The notes beneath the pieces were generated by a model, which was not told where the DNA came from, did no database searches, and saw only the letters and a program-made list of their open reading frames with translations. A stretch of 64,000 bases of DNA from Datisca glomerata (lineage: Eukaryota > Streptophyta > Magnoliopsida > Cucurbitales > Datiscaceae), in NCBI GenBank assembly GCA_003255025.1, contig QANY01013831.1, positions 124,001-188,000 of the forward strand, in the 5' to 3' direction. Of the stretch, positions 44,850 to 58,500 are shown one piece after another. Positions within the stretch are counted from its first letter, which is position 1. Each line of letters starts with the position of its first letter. The position numbers and the translations under genes were made by a program.

Positions 44850-47416
44850 GATGGAAATTGGATTACGTTTTTGATTATTAACCGCAAAGCTTTCCACGAG
44901 GAGCCCCCTAAGTCACACTAATAGCATAATTAAGGGTACTCTGCTGACCGAAGCTGACGTCAGTCCTTCCCAAAAGGGACTGGAACCGTTCCACATATAT
45001 CTCTTTCATAATGAGCTTTGATCATGTGGCAGTTGTCAGGTACTAGTAACTAGCGTGTGGTACCTCTCCATATTCTTTAACAGTTGTCAGTCTGCGTGGT
45101 CTTGAATGGTGGTTCCTCGATTTCCTTCAGGTCTCGATGTCATTCTCGTCTTGGTTCCTTTCAGACGTGTAGATGGATCCTATCTCATTCCTTCTTTTGT
45201 TCTGGTTTTCGTGCTTGTAAGAGGTCTTTTCTTAGCGTTGGGGTTGTTATCAAGTCAAGGGGAGTGTGCTTTTGCGCTGTTTCTACGACCCCTTATGCTT
45301 TTCTCGGCTCAGCATGCTTGCTTTCACTCTATCAATAACATTTTTAGTGTCAAGACCAGTAGCACCAGCAACGTCAGTTAAGGAAAGATCGAACTGTGCC
45401 ATCTTTAATCCCATCTCTATCTCTTGTCTAGGTTTTGTTCCTTTAGGCATCTCTTAAGGGATGACCAGTCTTTTTCTTTCTGGTTTGACACCTCTTGGAA
45501 ATCAGAAAAAAAGACCTTAGGTATTGGGCATACCTTTTACAACTATATTAAAATTCGTGGTCGCTTAGGTGACAAACCACAAGAAAGACATTTTCGAAGC
45601 AAACAATTGCCTTCCACTACGAGATTAGATGTAATGTCTAGGTAGCTCATCGCACCTAAAAAACAGCTAAGGGAAGCTTCAAACTGACTAAGCCGACATC
45701 AGTTCCCAGACTAGAGCCGCACCACACATATATGATGGCTTACCAGCACCATATGCGGTAACAGAAGGACAGCAACATTCAGAAGATAGTAAGCACTCAC
45801 AGTAGTAGAAGGAGATGGACGCTCATACACGCCCCCCACCTTATATAAATCCTTCTTAACATACGCTAATTTTACCATCAACAGGTCCTTAATCTTCAGG
45901 AAAAATCAAGGAAACCTCCTTGCAAAGGAGACACTCATTTTGACCCAACTACTCTCACCCTGTCGAGGCCGAGTAAGGGTTTTGGTGGGGAAGACATTTG
46001 TTAAGTCGTAGAGTATTGTTATTCCCGTCTGTCACGTGTACCTCATTCATTTTCATGAATGTCATAAGTGAAAGGTGTTGTTAACATAAAGTGGTTTGAT
46101 TTGCCAGCCTTGGCCTAGAACAATGGAGATGACTATTCGTATAGTAGTAGGTTTGATAATCGACTGATAAACATGCCATTAAACGCTAAGAAAATAGACT
46201 TCTCGTGAAAGTCAGTCCCTTAGTGGATGAGTTATTTTTTATCTTTCGATGAAAAAAACCATAAAGGAAGGATTTCAGTCCTCTTGTAAAGGAAGGAGAG
46301 ACTAAGTAAAGGCAGAAAATGAGGCGAAGATAGCAGACTTGCCTCCAGACAAGAACATAGCATAGGGACATTGCTCTGGACTAGTTAAGTAGTTGAGCCC
46401 AGCTCCTCCACTTGGCGAGCTCCTCTTTGCTCCTAGTAGACTACTAGACTGTCTACTCTGCTTTTATGGAAGAGATCAGTCCAACAAGAAGGGCTCTCCA
46501 AAGTAAATTGTCAAGCTTTCGAACTCGCCTTGAAGTTGATGAATGATTGGAAGGCTAGCAACAAGCATTCTGGCTTATGATCTGTTGAAAGAGTACATCA
46601 GGTTTTTTTTATTAATCCCTTACATTCATGAAGCATATTTTCGAAAAGGGCTTTCTCCAAGTAGGGAAACTACCTTTTTGACGATCCACAGTGAAAGTTC
46701 AAGTTGAAGATCAAAGTTCAAGTTGCGGATCTCATCGCCCCCCTCTCCCGACTCAGTCACATGAGTTTGTCCGAGGCTTTCCATTCCCATGGAAGAGAGT
46801 TTCCCTGTGTATTGATTCATTATCGATTGAACAAGAAATGCTTGCTTCTCTTTTTTTCTCTCCGAGCGATGAACCGTGATTGTCTAGCTTTATGGAATCC
46901 CTAGCGAGTGAAGGGATAGGTGGAACAAGAGAAGATGGAAGAACTACTAAATCATCCATAAGATTGAAGACCTTTCTGGCTATACGGATGGACAAAATGG
47001 ATCATAAACAAAAGGGTGGAAATTTCCTCCAATTGGAAGACTTGCTTTTCCATAAGGATTGCATACCCAGATGAATCACTTCATGGGAAAGAACACGAGG
47101 GATGAGCGATGATCGACCTCTAAGTTTTTACAAGTCATCATCGGGTTACCCGCTTGCTGAAACCTCCCTCTGAATGGTTGTATAACCACTTAACTGTTTA
47201 CTATACTTTCTATATCCCACTCCCCTCCCTATCTCTCTCGACCCATTCACCAGAGTTTCGAGAATAAAGCCCCCAGATTTCAAAGTGCAACCCTACCCTA
47301 TAGTATCTTTTCCCTGTCTAAGCTATATCAACAAAGCCAACTGGAAAATCCTCTTGTCAATTCATTCTTGGTGTAATACTCAATCATAAATGATTGTTGT
47401 CAGAATATTTCACTGA
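44850..47416. other. Gene-free spacer
   Basis: Open frames at 45084-45457 are moderately long (80-91 codons) and hydrophobic but match nothing I know. The frames at 46626-47074 likewise. Reported as empty. Confidence 0.4.
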
Positions 47417-48568
47417 TCAAATGTGATCAGTCTCATCCGTGTAGGAATGAGGAATTCCTCTTCCAACTCGTCCCAGGATGGGCGTTATGGCAAAGAACAA
47501 GAAGAAAACAAAAGGAGAAATTTGTCCAATAATCACAAATGGTGCCTCTACAGGTTAACATCCGATCCGACCTAGTAGTAACCAATCTGCCAAAAGAAAC
47601 CAATATAGTCCTTGGTGAATAGGGCAAAAACTTGAACTACGAACATACATACTCCGAAAAAAGGTAAAGCCAACAGACATATAAAAACTAGTGCTATTGC
47701 GGCTACACCTTCCGATTTGTTAGGTATACTACGAAGAATGGCATGGATTGGTAGGAAATACCATTCCGCCATAATATGAGGCGTGGTGGACATCAGATTA
47801 GCAAGTATATAATTGTCAGTATAAAAAATCCAAATGGAAAAAAGATAGCAAACGCTACCCAAATTACTAGATCTTTTACATAAAAATAATTGTAAAAAGC
47901 AATTTAATCCATCTCTGAATGTACACCCAATGGATTGTTTGATCCATATTGATGCAATGTGGCTAGATGGAGAAGACTGACACCTACTAAAAGAAAAGGG
48001 AGCAAATGATGAAGAATAAAAAAATGATATAAGGTCGCATTGTCAATGGAGAAACCATCCAAAAGCCAAGTCACTATGGTATCTCCTACTACAAGTATGG
48101 CGCTAGCGAAGCTTGTAATTACTGTAGCTCCCCAAAAGCTCATCTAACCCCAAGATAGTACGTATCCTATAAAATGTGTCACAATCATTAATATGAAGAT
48201 TACAACTCCGAGACACCGAACAAATTCCCTAGGACTGCTATAACTCACATGATATAGACCACGAAAAATATGAAGGTGAACCACAATGAGAAACATACTT
48301 GCCCCACTAGCATGCTTATAACGGAGCAACCATCCCCCTTCAACATTTCTCATAACGTGTTCTACACTGTTGAAAGCTAGATCCACATGAGGTGTGTGAT
48401 ACATAGCTAAAAAAATGCAAGTCACTATCTGAATGACTAAACAAATACCAGCTAACGGACCGAACCCCTAACTAAGATTGCTCGAGATTGTATAATCTTT
48501 CAAATGTTGATTAAGTGTGGAGGACATAGGTTGTTTAAGAAGAGAGAATCGTTGGTTTTTTTAGTCAT
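47417..48568 (-). pseudogene. cob: cob pseudogene (cytochrome b)
   Basis: Minus strand from ATG 48568 (MT, then a one-base loss before NQRFSLLKQPMSSTLNQHL). It runs through [39 protein letters not shown] and FIGYVLSWG, followed by TAG (CAG in the normal gene) near 48143. The next frame reads [11 protein letters not shown] and [18 protein letters not shown], the next [10 protein letters not shown] and [18 protein letters not shown], and the end VEAPFVIIGQIS, ITPILGRVGRGIP, TDETD. The stop is TGA 47417-47419. The PEWY motif is altered to AEWY, and indels interrupt at about 47,870 and 47,580. Cytochrome b holds the two b haems of complex III. It sits downstream of rpl5-rps14 as in many angiosperms. 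Confidence 0.95.
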
Positions 48569-49808
48569 TTCTCTTTCGTATCGTGACAACTCTTGTTCCC
48601 TCACCTTTTTAGTGTTATGTGGCCCTACTACTATTAGAATATATATCTAACTTTCTTCAATCTCTGAAGGATGGAGGGGGTATACAGCGAAAGAAGCGTT
48701 AAACTGCTCGCTAACCAAAGAAGAGATGTTTTTACTGCTTTCTCTTCTCTCTAGCACTTTTGGACTGATCATCTTACTGTAACAAAGAAAGCTTAGGAAT
48801 GAATCTAATGGAAATTTAGGGCTTTCATCTTTGGTGAAAGTGGGCAAAAGATGTGTGGGAGAAAGCATTTTTAAAGGAGAGAAGATTTTGTCTACCAAGC
48901 GAGACAAAGTGCAACCTCTAAGCAATTTGAGGTTCTCGCTCATCTCTTAATGGTCCATATCATCTGAAAAATTTTCCTCTTTCATTAGTATAAAGCTAAT
49001 TTGGAATAGGATGACTCAACGTCAAGAAAAGTAAGCCCCATTTGCCTTGATTGAATTTGGCTTCGCTGTGCCCTGCAACAATCAAAAAGCTTATTTCTTT
49101 CATTCATCCCATTGAATTTGGGCAAGAGGGAGGTTGTGAGTCACCTGGGCTATGGATTTGTTAGTTGGTTGATTCTCTGAAATCACCCCTTGAAAAAAAA
49201 GGTCCTCGGGTCTCGACCCACAAATGAATAGGAAGCGAGACAAGGGGGGTGGCGGGGCGCCTTGCATAGCTTTAGAAAGGAGAGAATTTCAGAAAGCCAC
49301 TCTCTCCAACATTTTCTATCTATCCATAGAAGTAGCATAAGAGAAAGTCAATATGATATTTGCGTTGGTCTTTCCAACGAAACTACAAATTTTTTTATCT
49401 TTCTCATTCGGAAGGCTTAGTCCCACACTCTGACTTCAATGATGGGAACCACCTCCGCACTCCAGCGCTCCAATGAACAACTGTTCTCTGCCTTACTATA
49501 TTTAGAATAGTGGTCGATCCCTCGGAAGTGATATTCATAATTTAATCTTATGTTCACACAGTGAGATTCCCTCTTTCTAAGAGTACTACCCTGTACGTAG
49601 TTATGTCTGGGGAGCATACTTGAACGGTAATAGACACAGGCGGTAGAGAGGTCCCCCACTTTGATTCCCACCCTATTAGCATCTCTTATATGAGATATAG
49701 GATTACTCCATTAAGTCTTTCAGTCTGGAGCCAGCCGCTAATGAACCTACTTACCTTTCTTGTGGACCAGCTGCAGGGCTAACCCTTGTTCTATTGGTTC
49801 GGTGTTTT
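48569..49808. other. cob-rps14 spacer
   Basis: Intergenic DNA of the rpl5-rps14-cob cluster. A 98-codon minus frame (48647-48943) has no known motif. Confidence 0.5.
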
Positions 49809-50115
49809 TTACCAAGACGGTTTCTTTATGCCCATAAAAGAACCTCGAGATATAAATCCACAAAAAATGATATGAGAAATTCGAAATAACTCATATACAG
49901 AATGAGGGAGACCCGTGGAAATACATCAATTTCTTACTCGTGCAAAAAAACTCTTTCTTGGGAACTTGGACAACTTTTAATGATGTTTGTCCTGCATGTC
50001 ACTAGGAAGACTGTAATCTTTACAAAAAAAGGCTTTATAAAGCTTTTGTCTCAATTCATATTTAACTGTGAGCAATCTACGTTTGTGATCTCGTATATTT
50101 CGCTTCTCCAAACAT
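49809..50115 (-). pseudogene. rps14: rps14 pseudogene (mitochondrial ribosomal protein S14)
   Basis: Minus strand from ATG 50115, with an inserted T shifting the first codons. EKRNIRDHKRRLL, KYELRQKLYKAF, LPSDMQDK, FARVRN (then a stop), CISTGLPHSVYELFRISHI and SRGSFMGIKKPSW end at TAA 49809-49811. Length 307 bases against about 303 usual. A poly-A frameshift follows KAF, and there are internal stops. S14 binds rRNA in the small-subunit head. It directly follows rpl5, the ancestral order. Confidence 0.93.
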
Positions 50116-50119
50116 CTTA

Positions 50120-50673
50120 CTAAGTTTCCCCCTCATCGTTTTGCCAAAAGCCGCTCCACGGTGGTAAAGTCTCATCTTGGTGTTAGCCGAAGTGACAATA
50201 GTCACATTGAACCCTCAAATATATTTGAAGATCTCAAAATGATCTTCTAGTTCCGGCGAGAATTCATGAAAATCCATCTCCATCGAGAATGGAATGGAGT
50301 TTTCCCGTATTTTGATTGGAGAATCTACGAGAGGCATTACTGTCAAGATTCTGATCCAAAAATTAGAAATTCCATGCCCTCGGAGATTTCTTTGTCTTGC
50401 TAGGTCATAGACACATCCTTTGTCTTTATTTAACCCCAAGAATGGATTGGATTGAAACGACTTTCCTATCAAACCCCTTTGTGTCTGTATGAATTTTTGA
50501 CCGCGTGAAATATCCATAGCCAATTTTCCATTTATGATTATGAAATCATAGGGTGCCTTTTGTACTACTCTTATTTCACACAATCCAAGAACTTCCATAA
50601 TGTTGGCATGATTCAGTTTGAGCAACGGATCCTGATGTGATACATCTTCGTAATGAAAATAGAGTGAAAACAT
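50120..50673 (-). pseudogene. rpl5: rpl5 pseudogene (mitochondrial ribosomal protein L5)
   Basis: Minus strand from ATG 50673: [51 protein letters not shown] and [11 protein letters not shown] are clear L5 of plant mitochondria. At about 50,214 CGA of RGFNVTIVTSANT has become TGA, and a one-base loss follows. QDETL, WSGF and DEGET remain in another frame up to TAG 50120-50122. Near-full length (about 185 residues) and open over the first 152. L5 contacts 5S rRNA in the central protuberance. Confidence 0.95.
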
Positions 50674-53600
50674 GAGTTAGCTTTTTTGCAGTATCTCTAG
50701 AATGAGCACTGTGAACTATCTACTTCAAAAAGATAGTTTTAAGAATGAAACTTCAACAAGATCAGAATACGGATGAGATAAAAAAGTGGCTTACTTGCGA
50801 AGAAGGGGGCAAAGGATGCAATAACTTTGATTAGAGCAAAGCCCAAAATGGCATAACCAAATGATTGTTTAGCCAATGATGGATTTCATGCCACGGAATG
50901 GATCAAAGAACTAAACACGTTTCCAATACCGAAAGAAGCTCCCCTTTCACTCAGTCCATTCCAGGAATGCTCTTCGTGATTTCCAAGAAGTGACAAAGAC
51001 AAAGAAAGAATAAGAGAAAGGAGTGTAGGATTGGTATGGGTCACGCACGGGCTCCCCCATCTCCCAACTCATTTAGAAAATGAAAGGGGTCAATGTGTTG
51101 ATGATCTACTAGTTGATTCGAGATCCATGTGATTCACCCCATTTCACTAGTGCTGAAATTGGTTGGGAATCTAAAATGATGGCACAACACAAGCCGCCAT
51201 ACCCCCGAAGGCTCCGCTTTGCCGCATATCCTCTCTGGTTTCGTCCCAAAGTTCTCTTTGACTAATCCTCTATGATTCTGATTGTGGGGCATTCAATGCA
51301 CTTGATGTAGACTAGAAAGAAGAGGCTTCCTCGTGGGCTGGGCTAGGAGAGTAGCCTCCTCTTCACTCTCCTCTAGTGAATTCAGATATCGAATCCTATC
51401 TCTTTGAGAGAGGTGCATACACTCTCTCTTTGACTCAGGAAGGTGTTCCACCAGTTCGACTGATGCGGACGTGGTTCCCTCATCATGAAAAAAGTAATGA
51501 AATGGAAGCTCCCCACGTTTGTTATTGCTTGTATAGCTTTCTAGAGCAGAGATCTAGCAACGCATTCTAGGCACATGTCATTGGTATTGGATGCATCATT
51601 AGGTTGTGCCGAGTCAAATCTGCTCAATTTTTTTCCGTTGCAGAAAAGAGATCCCTGTCCCCCACTTTAAAAAATAATGAATATGAAGTCCGTGGGGCTG
51701 CAAGTACTATGGACCTTCTGACTCCCAATCGGGTTGCCTTGCCAAGGCTCACTAGTGTTGCCTGTAGGTCGTGTTGTGGCTTGGGATGGCCGTCTCCTAT
51801 CCCCCTGCCAGTGGGGAATCCACTTCTATGTCATCGCGCTGTTGCTTCTGGCCTGTCCTCTAGGCACCTTTGGAATGTAGGGAGTGTGACAATGTACATG
51901 CTTCCCTTCTCTAAAGGGCCTTCTCATTAGTTGCGAGTTTGGAGGCCCGAAATTAACTTGTCTTCGCCAAAAGGCCTCATCTCTAGAAGCCCAGCTCGTG
52001 AAGCATCCCTCTCGTAGTAGGCTTCCAAACCTCACATCGCTCTTATGGCATGATATGTTTCCCCTCTTCATTCCCAAGTAAAGGGTGAGTCCCATGCATC
52101 GATTTATGGATCGCAGTCTCACGCAAAGAATGGTTTAGCTCGGTTAACTATTGAGCAATCAGGGTAAGGCACCACCCTATCACCAACTCACCCATTCAGA
52201 TAGGATTGGTGGGATGTCGTAGCTTCAAGCAGCCAAGAAAGATGAAAAAAGGCAGCTAGCTTTTGCTCTGTTATATTGTGCACTGCTTCACTCGAATCCC
52301 TAAGAGCGATGTGGAGAGATGAAAGGTTCAAGGAAGTAGGTGATCCTTCAAAAGAGTAAGGACAATGAGGATGATCAAAATGTCAATTCAAAGAGAGGAA
52401 GATTGACTAGCCAACTAAAGTGGAGGACCTCAAATAGATGGAGAGATAGTTTGATCACTTAACTTATAGGAATGTTATTCAATAGCGCACGAAGTGAGTG
52501 CAATAAAGCGGTGCACTAGGAAAGAAAGACGATTTGTATACAATTATAGTTTCTTTGATCTTGCCGGAATGAAAAAAAAAAGAATGCTGGTCGTTAGCGA
52601 GAAGAAAAAGCGAGAGCCTCCGCTCTCTCCACAATATCCTTAAAGACCTCTCTCTTGTCAGGTGGCTATCGGCCCTATCTATCAACAAACTCTTCCTTCA
52701 CGATGTTGGAAGATTGTAATAATATCCAAATAGTCAGAGGGGAGAAGGCTAAGTAAGCTCCACCCCTCTCTCTATAAAGAAAGCTTGCGTAGAAGTGAGG
52801 GAGAAAGGAATGCTTCTCTCTCTAGAAAGATGAGCGTTGGACCTGTGGATGATACCATTCTTCTGTTCAAGCCTCTTCTAACCAAAAAAGCCAGATGCAT
52901 CAATGTAGGTAATCCTCGATCATGTTAACAAGGGAGGCTAATATGAATGAAAGAAATAGTAAGGTATTCTTTTTCAAGACTCTTTTTTCGACCGCAGGGG
53001 AAAGGTTTCAGTCAGTTAGCTCATCATAAATAGATAAACTGACAAGTGATATAGGAAAAAATGATCCACCGATGGAATGAGGACATATCAAATCAGATCC
53101 TAGCTAGAGAGCGGCCCCTTTCGAGCTAGAGTGTCTTCATTGGGGGGAATTTGCTCCTATTTGGTATTTGGTTGGTAACGCTTTGCTTACCTTGAAGATC
53201 CCTTCAGTAGGTATTTTAGGAAAGGTTTCTGATCAGCGAACACCCTGCACATTGGATCGTAGGCAACAGTAGCGGACTAGTAGGTCATTTGGGCATTCAG
53301 ATTCGAAAGTTATAGACTCAAAAAGTTGTTTGCCTGTGACTGGCTTATTGCTCTTATGGTGGGGCAGTAGCGAGAAGCCCCCATAGGAGCTTTAATGTAA
53401 CTCCTATGACTACTTAATCAATTAGTATACACTAAGGGAAAAGGATTTCTCCTTGCTCGCTTCGTCGCATTCGGAAGAAGAAAGGTTTGTTCTATAATGT
53501 GATATATAAGTAAGTTATTCGAGCTTGCTTAAAAACCTGATTATTATAGAGTGGTGGCTCTGGAACAATTTACAGAGATAAGATAGATGTATTAGTACTG

Positions 53601-56600
53601 CTTTAAGTAGGAGTATCCTATGCAAATCTCCCCATACTTAATCTCTTCAATAATGACAGACCCTATCTTGACTTTACGTTTTAGTTTCATTAACACTTTT
53701 CCATCTTAGCATTTTCATTTCCACCCAAAATAACTCTTTATTTTGAAAAAAACACTTCAATAACTCCCACTCGGAAAACATCTTCACTTAAAAGCGGGAG
53801 CCGAAAGGGAGGCAAACCCAGTCTTGTGGAGCACCTTCCTTCAGTTAAAGTGTGAGCTAGGTATGTGTCTCGCTGGAAAGCCTTAGAGAGAAGCTTTGTC
53901 TTAAGCGTAAAGTTGGGAAGGGCTTTATTAGGAAGTGGATCTCTTTGCTGAGGAAGGCCATACCCGAAGAAGCACTGAATTAGACCCCTTAGGAAAGGCT
54001 TAAAGGTAGAAGGGGCCCTTGCCTAAAAAAAGATCATCTTGCACGCTTTAGAGTGAAGCATTTTTTAGATAATGATCATGCTAGTGCCGACTGCGTCTTA
54101 GGTGAAAATGGCATCACCGAAAGGAAAGACCATAAGACCAGGGTTGTTGTGAGGTAGGAAGCTGCAATAACGTGTTATGATCTGGTGTGACAATTTTTGA
54201 TAACACATTCAAATGATTGTCACTTATTTGATTGGATTTCGTATCTAAGGAACTTGTTCTGCTCCAAAAACTGAGGTCTTACCACTTGGACTCCATCCAA
54301 AGTTTTTGATATAAAACAACCAGACCTTTTGTGTCGCTTACTTTAGCTTCCCCTCACACCGCCCATGGAAAAAAAATGCCTTTATTCTTTAGTCTTAAAA
54401 GCTTGTTTTTATTCCTTCCCCGAGCAAACCTTCTCTGAGCCAACAGCCTGATATCCATCTTAGTTTGATTAGGAAGTCCACGCACAATGAGAGTGAAGTC
54501 ATGCAAACTAAGAAGCAGCAATAACATTTGTTCTGTTTCCAACTTGCCTCTTTATATTACTTTTTCATCGTGGTATACTTGAAATCAATTTTTTTCCTAT
54601 CTGATGGAAAGCAAATCGTATTTGCTTCTGCTCTTCTTTATATTGTTGTTCTCTACTGCATCTTATCCAGGACCTGATGCTTCATCTCTTGTTGCTCTTT
54701 TGACGGATGAACTTTGTGTAGGAATGTATTTCTCTTATTAATTAATTATCAACCGATGGAATGGGGTCTCCCTATGCTTCAAATAGGGACAGAGCTCGAA
54801 ACTCCCTAGCGAATGAGTTAGAGAAAGAATGAACAGTTGGTCGGGCAAAAATTCTGATTGAAGCGTATCCGTCCTATGCCTCATCAGTCTCTGGCACACG
54901 TTGAGTTTTTTTCTTCCTTTTCGTCTTCAAACCTACCTCCCTATACTGTGAATTTTTTTTCATAATGAGTTGAAAAAGCACTAGAACGAACACCATATGA
55001 AGCTATGTCTGAAAGTATATTCATCTAGGTATACTTAGTGCTTGGTAGGTCAGGAGTAGAGGTTGTAGTATAGATAAGAAGCACCCCTTAATCATGGATA
55101 TACAACGAAGATTCCTCCCCTACAAAGAAGAAAAGAAAGTGGCTTTTGTTGAAGGCTTCTAGAGTGAGGAAAGGTTCTTAGCTAACAGTGCCCTATTAGT
55201 TAAGCTCTTTCGTGAAAGCACATTTAGATTGAGGTTTCTCGATAAACTATCTTAATTTTTTGAAGAAAGGCAACTCTTCTTTATATACGAAATTCTCAGT
55301 CTCGTCCTTTGTACTAGAAGAGTGCGGCAAGTAGGAGATACTAAGCAATCAAACGGATGCAAGCAAGGAAGCTATCCTATTAGCTATTATAGCCAAGAAG
55401 AGCTATCCAATTGGTCTAGGTTAGAGAGCCTAGATTCTCTTCTCCCCGTACGGATCCATGTTCAGCCTTCTTTCAGTCCTAAATCAGTTAAGCGTCACTC
55501 ATCCATTTCTTGGCTGATTCACTATTACCATCTCTCAAGTCGACTACTAACTTGGCTTCATTCACTAAACAATCATTGAATCCTATCTGGAAGTGACTGA
55601 ACTCCCTTTTGAGCTAACTTCATCAGTTATGCTGACAACAACATATTTTCTAGCAAAAGAAATGACCTAAACTAGACCTCTTCTACCACATCAAGAGGAA
55701 ATCACAATCCTGCATTTGAGAAACTTTAGCTATGCCCACAACTCTTTCAAAGGAAAGCAGTCTTCTCAAGAAGAAAGTCACAGTCACACCACTAATAGGC
55801 GGAAGAAGAGATTCCTAGCTACTGACTCTAATAAGAAGTCATACCACAGAAAGAAGGTCAACCTCACCCCAGGTAATCACAACTTTCTTCTCCTCAGGTC
55901 AAAGAGTAAGAACTCACTTTCGAGCTAACCTTACATGGAGCTACCTGCCAACAAACAACAAGAGTTCTCATTCACGGCTAACTAAGCATTCGTTCAGAGT
56001 TGGCAATGGAAAGGGCTTACTTTCCTATATTATGTTATGATGGATAGGCTGGCTGCACTCCCTTTGAGGTTAGAATAGTTCCTTTTGATTCAATTGCAAG
56101 AAAAAAACATATTTTTAGAGTTTGGTATGAACAGTAAGCCAAACAGTCTATTTATACGGATTCCTAAAAAATGAAAAAATAGATTATCATAATATGACAG
56201 AAGCATCACTCTATCTGTTGGATGCCCTTCTTCCTGGCAAGATCAGATCAAGAATGACCTTTGGCTAGGAAAGCACAGTCAGACTAGGGCCACTCTTAAA
56301 GCGCCAAGACTGCTTATTCCGCTAAAACAGTAAAGAGACAAGACCTCTTATGCTAGAAAAGTAATAGTCAAGTGCTAACGTGCAACTCCCATTCCAAATC
56401 CAGGAGAAACCCTAACAGAAGACCATGCTGGCACCGAAGCCAAGGGAAAGAGTTTGAACAAGAGGAATGAAAGAAGAGCTTATTCGTATTCAATGCTAGC
56501 CGACCCAACCTCCTAGATCTGCATCAGCGAGTGGTGTGACGACGACCAAATTAATTTAAAATAATGATTTGAATGTAATCTAACTCGGGGAAAAGAGAGA

Positions 56601-57419
56601 ATAAGCAGAACTTCTTTCTCTTTTATATGAGATGAGAGGACTGATGCCACTTCTTTATTACCATTTAGACAATCTACGATCCACGCCTAGGTCAGGAAAT
56701 TCGTATTAGTGGAAAATAGCCCTAGCTAGATTAAATCCCAATGAAATAGCAGCTCTGAGCATTTGAACTAATATGAGTCTCTTGAGCTCTTTATGGCAGT
56801 TAGTCTAGATTGATTCCTAAGAGGATTGGCAAATCTTTCTTTGTTAAGACAGAGGAGAGAATTGAAATTCTAGAGAAAAAGCAAGGTTTCGAACCCATGC
56901 TATCGCCTTTCTCCCTAAGCCTAGAAGCAAGTCAAGCGGTAAGAAAACCCATATCCCTTTTGTGTTTTTTATGATATTATTTTCTAAGATATGATAGGTC
57001 TGGGGCAGGTGTCTTCGATATGCGATATCCGATACTCTTTCTCAAGTAGGTATGAGATATCTTGTATGTGATGCAGGATGCGCTTTCCTTTCTGAACAGG
57101 CTATATTAGTTTATATCTATGTCATTTCCGTCCTCCCAGCTAGGTGAAAAAATATATCCTTCTTTCCAAGCAGGTGAGGGTGTCTTTGAATTTGTTTTTA
57201 CCTTCTTATTAATCTTTTTTGCTTCTTTATTAAGAGAGATTTGACTTTACAATATAGTCAAACTGACTATTCTTCCTTAAGTGAATTTCAGGTGTCCCCC
57301 TTTGTAGGTTTTCCCTTTCCCTACTACTAAGGATAGATAGAAAATGTGGGAGATAAATCCTTCCTGAAGAAAAGAAGAAAACCCCTGGAGCACCAGTATA
57401 CAGCTCGCACTACTCCAGA
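50674..57419. other. Long spacer without recognised genes
   Basis: About 6.7 kb. The longest frames (51376-51570, 51604-51930, 55322-55579) have no motif I can name. A T-arm-like GGGTTCGAAACC lies near 56895 (minus) but does not fold as a tRNA with its surroundings. Composition is mitochondrial-spacer-like. Confidence 0.4.
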
Positions 57420-58500
57420 ATCGAGCTGAAATAAGGATCCATTTTATACTGACATTTAATAGCCTTAAACCCAACAGTTTCGACAGACATAGCTCCTAAA
57501 AGAGAAAGCTTTCTTCTTACTGCATCAGCAACATGGTTTTGTTTCCTGTTCGTTTTAGTAAAAAATGAAACCAATTTTGCATGTCTGCTATTCAACTTCT
57601 TTTGGGCATTAAGAAATCAGAAGAGCAAGAAAAAATATCCCCCTTTTGAAAGAAAATAATGTCCCCACTATTGCAAGGCCTGGACAATAGCATCAGATTC
57701 GACCTATGATGTCGAACCTCATTCAATTTCTCATTGTAAAAGGCAATTGGTATACCTTCTTGTCTAAGCACTACTCCAATGCCTACATGACATAAGGGCA
57801 CTTTGAATACCTTTGAGAAATCGGGTAAGACCAGGGCGAGATGGAGAAAATGACTTTCTGCTTCCTTGGTCCATTCGAACCCATTTTGTTTCAAGCAATC
57901 GGTGCTTGGAGCTAGTTGGCTGCTAAAGTTCTTGATGAAACGCCTGTAGACGTAGCTAGTCCATGGAAGCTTCGAACTTCCATAATAGACTTTGGTGTAG
58001 GCCACTCAATCAACTATGGCCTGTACCTTTTCCTTGTCTACCTCAACTCCATCTAAGGTGATCATAAACTATTTTTTTTGCATGAACGAGCACTTCTTCA
58101 AATTGATATAAAGTTTCTCCCATCGCAAGACTTCCAGTACACATTGTACATGATTCAGGTGTTCATTCTCATCCACACTAACAATTAGAATGTCGTCGAA
58201 ATAAATTAAAAATAAAATGGCCTCTTCTTCGTAATCAAGTCGAAGCTCCTGATTCATCATCCTCATGAAAGTACTAGGGGAATTTGATAGGCCTCAAAAG
58301 TCCCATCCTTCATCTTAAAGATGGTTTCCATTCATCCCCCCATCGAATTCTAATCATCAGATTACAACTTCTCATATCAATCTTCAAAAATACACGCGAT
58401 CCAGACAACATATCTAAGGAGAATTGAGATTTTTTGGTAATTTTATTGATGGCCCGACTATCAACGTAAATTCGCCAGGTGCCATCATTCTTTTAGCTCA
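57420..58500 (-). pseudogene. Ty3/gypsy RT-RNase H fragment
   Basis: Minus strand, in order: NDGTWRIYVDSRAINKI (58489 down), KIDMRS, then WGDEWK. A frameshifted stretch follows, then FMRMMNQEL and LIYFDDILIVS with the catalytic F-D-D box (58266-58069). Next are YVYRRFIKNFSSQLAP and FEWTKEAESHF (58005-57700), an RNase H-like region with HVGIGVVLRQEG, and finally NRKQNHVADA, the linker before integrase. No LTRs seen. Typical plant chromovirus/Tat-like order; dead. Confidence 0.85.

Noticed and set aside
45084..45457. A ccm or other mitochondrial membrane-protein gene
   Set aside because: Hydrophobic frames overlap here in several phases but none shows a motif of ccmB, ccmC, ccmFc, ccmFn or mttB.
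56870..56960. tRNA on the minus strand around GGGTTCGAAACC
   Set aside because: No acceptor or D-arm pairing could be found at the right spacing.
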